64,000 nucleotides of DNA from Aestuariimicrobium soli. Its GTDB lineage: Bacteria; Actinomycetota; Actinomycetes; Propionibacteriales; Propionibacteriaceae. The stretch is taken from positions 124,001 through 188,000 of the forward strand of contig NZ_JBPJSQ010000003.1 of assembly GCF_051192575.1 (NCBI RefSeq). The letters are read 5' to 3'. Under the pieces are notes generated by a model. It was given only the letters and a program-made list of their open reading frames with translations. It was not told the origin of the DNA and did not search any database. Positions 61,049-64,000 of the stretch are shown piece after piece (position 1 is the first letter of the stretch; each line of letters starts with the position of its first letter). The position numbers and the translations under genes are program-made.

Positions 61049-62385
61049 TGACCACCCCAACCACGGCGGCAGCCGCGCCCACCACCCCCCGCCGCAGCCT
61101 CTTCTTCCACCACGACTTCCGGCAGTTGTGGATGGGCGACACCGTCTCGGTGTTCGGTACCCAGTTCGTGCTGTTCGCGATGCCCCTGCTCGCGGTGCAG
61201 CTGCTGCACGCCGATGCCTTCCAGATGGGCATCCTCTCGATGCTCGAGTCGTTGGCCTTCCTGCTGATCAGCCTGCCCGCCGGCGCCTGGGTCGACCGCT
61301 GGCGCAAGAAGCGGGTGATCGTGCTCGGCGACATCATGCGCGCCCTGCTGCTGCTCACCATTCCGATCGCCCACCTGCTGCACCTGCTGACCATCTGGCA
61401 GCTGTTCGTGATCGCCTTCGTGGTCGGCTGCATCACCGTCTTCTTCGACGTCGCCAACCAGTCGTACCTGCCCGAGATCGTGCACGGCGACCAGATCGGT
61501 GAGGGCAACGGCAAGCTGCAGGCCAGCCAGCAGACCGCTGGAGTGATCGGCCCCGCGGCCGCCTCGGCCCTCGTCCGACTGCTCGGTTCGCCGCTCACCG
61601 TCGCCGTCACCGCCGTCTGCATGGGCCTGTCGTCGCTGTTCGTCAGCCGCATTCGCCACCAGGAGGCCGAGCCGGCGGGAGTCGTGCGTCGTCCCTTGTG
61701 GCACGAGATTCGCGAGGGGCTCAGCTTCGTGGTCTCGCACCCGCTGCTGCGTCGCATCGTCGCCTGCACCGGCATCTCGAACCTCGCCTCGTCGGCGGTG
61801 TTCGCCCTGTTCGTGCTCTACACCATCCGCACCCTCGGCTTCTCCGAGACCACGCTGGGTCTGGTGATGTCGGTGGGCGCCGTCGGTGGCCTGCTCGGCG
61901 CCATCAGCTCCGATCGGGTTGCCAAGCTGATCGGCGAGGGCCGGGTGATCCCGGTTTCGGCGGTGATCTTCGGTGTCTTCAGCCTGGCCCTGCCGCTGGC
62001 CTCGTTCCTGCCGGCCGTGCCCACCCTGATGGTGGGGCAGTTCGTCACCTCGTGGTCGGTGGTGGTCTACAACATCGCCCAGGTCAGCTTCCGTCAGCGC
62101 CTGTGCCCCAAGCCGCTGCTGGGCCGCATGAACGCCTCCATCCGCTTCCTGGTGTGGGGCCCGATGCCGATCGGTGCCTTCCTGGGTGGTCTGTTCGGAC
62201 GACACCTGGGTCTGCTCGAGACCATGTGGATCTTCGGCGCCGTCTCGATCGCTTCGGCGCTGCCGGTGCTGATCTCGCCGCTGATCGGCATGCGTGACCT
62301 GCCCCGCAGCCTCGACGCCCTCGCTGACAGCCACGAGTCCAACAGCCACGAGGAGGGGACCCAGCCTGTAGTGTCGGAGCCGTGA
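61048..62385 (+). CDS. MFS transporter (MFS_3/EntS type)
   Basis: A 445-aa twelve-helix major-facilitator protein. HDFRQLWMGDTVSVFGTQFVLFAMPLLAV at the start and PAGAWVDRWRKKRVIVLGDIMRALLL (motif A between helices 2 and 3) place it in the MFS_3 group of drug or siderophore exporters. DVANQSYLPEIV and GKLQASQQTAGVIGPAAA are usual further landmarks. It is controlled by the divergent ArsR-type regulator and overlaps the next VOC gene by GTGA. The substrate is unknown. Confidence 0.92.
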   Translation: MTTPTTAAAAPTTPRRSLFFHHDFRQLWMGDTVSVFGTQFVLFAMPLLAVQLLHADAFQMGILSMLESLAFLLISLPAGAWVDRWRKKRVIVLGDIMRALLLLTIPIAHLLHLLTIWQLFVIAFVVGCITVFFDVANQSYLPEIVHGDQIGEGNGKLQASQQTAGVIGPAAASALVRLLGSPLTVAVTAVCMGLSSLFVSRIRHQEAEPAGVVRRPLWHEIREGLSFVVSHPLLRRIVACTGISNLASSAVFALFVLYTIRTLGFSETTLGLVMSVGAVGGLLGAISSDRVAKLIGEGRVIPVSAVIFGVFSLALPLASFLPAVPTLMVGQFVTSWSVVVYNIAQVSFRQRLCPKPLLGRMNASIRFLVWGPMPIGAFLGGLFGRHLGLLETMWIFGAVSIASALPVLISPLIGMRDLPRSLDALADSHESNSHEEGTQPVVSEP

Positions 62386-63716
62386 GCAACGACACCCTGA
62401 CGGGCAGACAGTTCGAGCGAAGCCCCGGTGGTGAGCACTGGCGCCTCTTGGGGGAGTCGATGGCCGGCTGGTTCACCGGCACGGGCCACGCGGCGGGGGC
62501 GGCCCTGGCCGCCGACCTGATCCTTCGCCTCACCGATCCCGCCGACCTGCCCACCATTGACGTGCGCTCGGGCGGGGTGCGCGTCGGCCTGCCGTGGAGC
62601 CCGCCGGGCTTCACGGCAGCCCAACTCGAGGTCGCCCGCTTCGTCAACGGCCGGGTCGCCGAGCGCGGACTGGTGCCGGAGCCGGCGGGACTGCAGGATC
62701 TGCAGCTGACCTTCGACGTCACCGACGCCCCGTCGGTGATGTCGTTCTGGCAACGGGTGTTGGGCCACCGGCTCGACCCGGAAGACCTGCGGGACCCGCT
62801 GCGGGTGCTGCCGCCGATCTGGTTCCAGCCGCAGGACTCCCCTCGTCCGCTGCGCAACCGCCTGCACCTCGACGTCATCTCGACCACCGACAACACCACC
62901 GCCGCGCTGGCCGCGATCGCCGACGACGACACCAGCGCCGACCCCGGCCCCTACGGGGCTCTGGTCACCGACCCCGAGGGCAACGAGGCCGACCTGCTGT
63001 GGCGGGAAGCCGACCAGGACCGCTGGCGGGTCGACGGCCTCGATCTCGACGACTGGCGGCTCGTCTTCGACGCCCAGGCCTGGTGGCTCGCCACCGGACC
63101 CGAGGCGTTCGCCCGGGTGGCCGAACTCATCACCCGGGCCGCCACCCTGGCCGACGACGCCGGTCAGCGGCTGCGACTGACGGTGCGCGCTGCCCGCGCG
63201 AAGGGCGGCTGCTGGGTGGTCGCCTCCACCGGCAAGGACCTGTGGGATGCCCCGAACCCGGACGCGCCCGGGAGCATCGCGGCCGTGGCCGCCGGCGTGC
63301 AGGCCGTCGCCCGCGAGCTCGGCCTCGAATCCCACCCCGAGAGGGCGCGGTTCATGCAGGTCGGTTTCGACGTCGCCGATCCGGCCGCCGCCCGCCGGTT
63401 CTGGTGCGCGGCGCTGGCCTACGAGCCCGATTCCCGCGACGACGTCAGCGACATCGTCGACCCCCGCGAGCTCGGCTTCCCCCTGTTCTTCCAGGACCTC
63501 GACACCGGCGACGAGGCCCGCCTGGCCCAACGCAACCGCATCCACCTCGACCTGTTCCTGTCGGCGGACGAGGCCCCGCGCCGCCTCGCTGCGGCACTGG
63601 AGGCGGGCGGGCGCATCGTCCGCGACAGGTCGCCCTTCTGGTGGACCGTCGCCGACCCCGATGGCAATGAGCTCGACCTGTCGGTGAACTCCGGCCGCGA
63701 GGAGGAGTGGGCCTGA
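62382..63716 (+). CDS. Double VOC-domain protein with N-terminal dehydratase-like domain
   Basis: A 444-aa protein. The first 95 residues (WRLLGESMAGWFTGTGHAAGAALAADLILRL, RSGGVRVGLPWSPPGFTAAQLEVAR) resemble the pterin-4a-carbinolamine dehydratase-like domain fused to VOC proteins in actinobacteria. A first VOC domain follows (LQLTFDVTDAPSVMSFWQRVLGH to VTDPEGNEADLLW), then a second dehydratase-like stretch (TGPEAFARVAELITRAATLADDAGQRLRL) and a second VOC domain (FMQVGFDVADPAAARRFWCAAL to VADPDGNELDLSV). The whole is thus an internal duplication. Function is unknown. Coupling to the exporter suggests a resistance role. Confidence 0.82.
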   Translation: MSNDTLTGRQFERSPGGEHWRLLGESMAGWFTGTGHAAGAALAADLILRLTDPADLPTIDVRSGGVRVGLPWSPPGFTAAQLEVARFVNGRVAERGLVPEPAGLQDLQLTFDVTDAPSVMSFWQRVLGHRLDPEDLRDPLRVLPPIWFQPQDSPRPLRNRLHLDVISTTDNTTAALAAIADDDTSADPGPYGALVTDPEGNEADLLWREADQDRWRVDGLDLDDWRLVFDAQAWWLATGPEAFARVAELITRAATLADDAGQRLRLTVRAARAKGGCWVVASTGKDLWDAPNPDAPGSIAAVAAGVQAVARELGLESHPERARFMQVGFDVADPAAARRFWCAALAYEPDSRDDVSDIVDPRELGFPLFFQDLDTGDEARLAQRNRIHLDLFLSADEAPRRLAAALEAGGRIVRDRSPFWWTVADPDGNELDLSVNSGREEEWA

Positions 63717-63748
63717 GGGGCCCGCCCTCGTCAGTCGGCTGGGGGCGC

Positions 63749-64000
63749 TCAGGGTGCCTGCAGCACCGACCCGGTGAGCAGCAGCTCGAGCAACGTTCTG
63801 GCGCCCGCCTTGTCCAACAGCTGATTGGCGTTGCCGCACTTCGGTGACACCACACACCGCGGGCAGCCGGTCTCGCAGCCACACCGCACCAGCCGGTCCC
63901 AGGTCGTCTCCAACCAGCGTTCGGCCACCTCGAAACCGCGGTCGGCGAAGCCCGACCCGCCCCGCAGGCCGTCGTGCACGAAGATCGTGGCGGTGCCGGT
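63749..64000 (-). CDS. C-terminal end of DEAD/DEAH-box helicase with DUF1998 (partial)
   Basis: The last 83 codons of a gene that continues past the right edge of the window. It contains TATIFVHDGLRGGSGFADRGFEVAERWLETTWDRLVRC and the cysteine cluster CGCETGCPRCVVSPKCG that ends DUF1998-type helicases such as Rv3649. Its place near the tad pilus genes is conserved in actinobacteria, giving the name helicase/secretion neighbourhood. The start and helicase motifs are outside the window. Confidence 0.88.
   Translation of the reverse strand, partial: TGTATIFVHDGLRGGSGFADRGFEVAERWLETTWDRLVRCGCETGCPRCVVSPKCGNANQLLDKAGARTLLELLLTGSVLQAP

Overview
This is a 64-kb chromosomal window from a high-GC actinobacterium. 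Direct signs are GTG/TTG starts, many probably leaderless genes, a mycothiol-type formaldehyde dehydrogenase, CrgA, a PknB/PstP/FhaA/FhaB division cluster and an actinobacterial Tad pilus locus. A member of the Propionibacteriales is plausible, but that is an inference.

Layout. 1-5660: a BlaI-type repressor, then a block of unlike codon use (mostly GTC/CTC where the rest of the window prefers GTG/CTG). The block holds a decayed second tad locus (ssd remnant, tadA with two frame-breaking insertions, tadB stub), an MMPL exporter with a divergent MarR gene, and an SDR gene cut off after its Rossmann start. It lies between two related copies of a 75-bp repeat. 5665-16028: a sugar-uptake and glycoside-degradation locus: M81/MlrC protein, LacI repressor, CUT1 permeases and binding protein, GH130, SGNH esterase, and a GH78 rhamnosidase with a frameshift. 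Four TGWCAACGTTGACA operators tie it together. 16296-25320: a DUF559 protein, flavin reductase, broken aldo/keto reductase, ThuA and Gfo/Idh/MocA proteins, and a TetR-controlled heterodimeric ABC exporter. 25508-32752: pirin, HAD phosphatase, MscR with its metallo-hydrolase, YbjQ-type protein, LysS and small enzymes. 32763-42593: cell-division and wall-synthesis cluster crgA, DUF881, trpG, pknB, pbpA, rodA, pstP, fhaB, fhaA. 42713-53930: globin, TRIC channel, tRNA-Pro, PBP1, CRP-like regulator, Nth, TlpA-like protein, Nudix, NhaA. 54045-59162: the intact Tad pilus operons. 59242-64000: AAA ATPase, ArsR/MFS pair, VOC protein and the end of a helicase. From 44218 onward the order resembles the mycobacterial Rv3683 to Rv3649 region.

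Two non-coding systems stand out. (1) Eleven intergenic copies of an imperfect palindrome whose core is always exactly 75 bp (GTCCAGAA...TTCTGGAC), with a variable interior and a central GAAAC/GAATC that gives each copy an orientation. Its end motif also occurs inside genes and as tandem repeats. (2) A promoter-like module with two TTGTCCACAG (DnaA-box-like) sites 30-31 bp apart, then TGGGACGA and GACCACA at fixed spacing. It precedes three genes: the DUF559 protein, ssd (first tad gene) and flp (pilin), and suggests a small pilus/DUF559 regulon.

No gene-free stretch exceeds 300 bases. The longest (16029-16295, 380-585, 5461-5664, 28985-29169) hold the repeats and regulatory sites listed.
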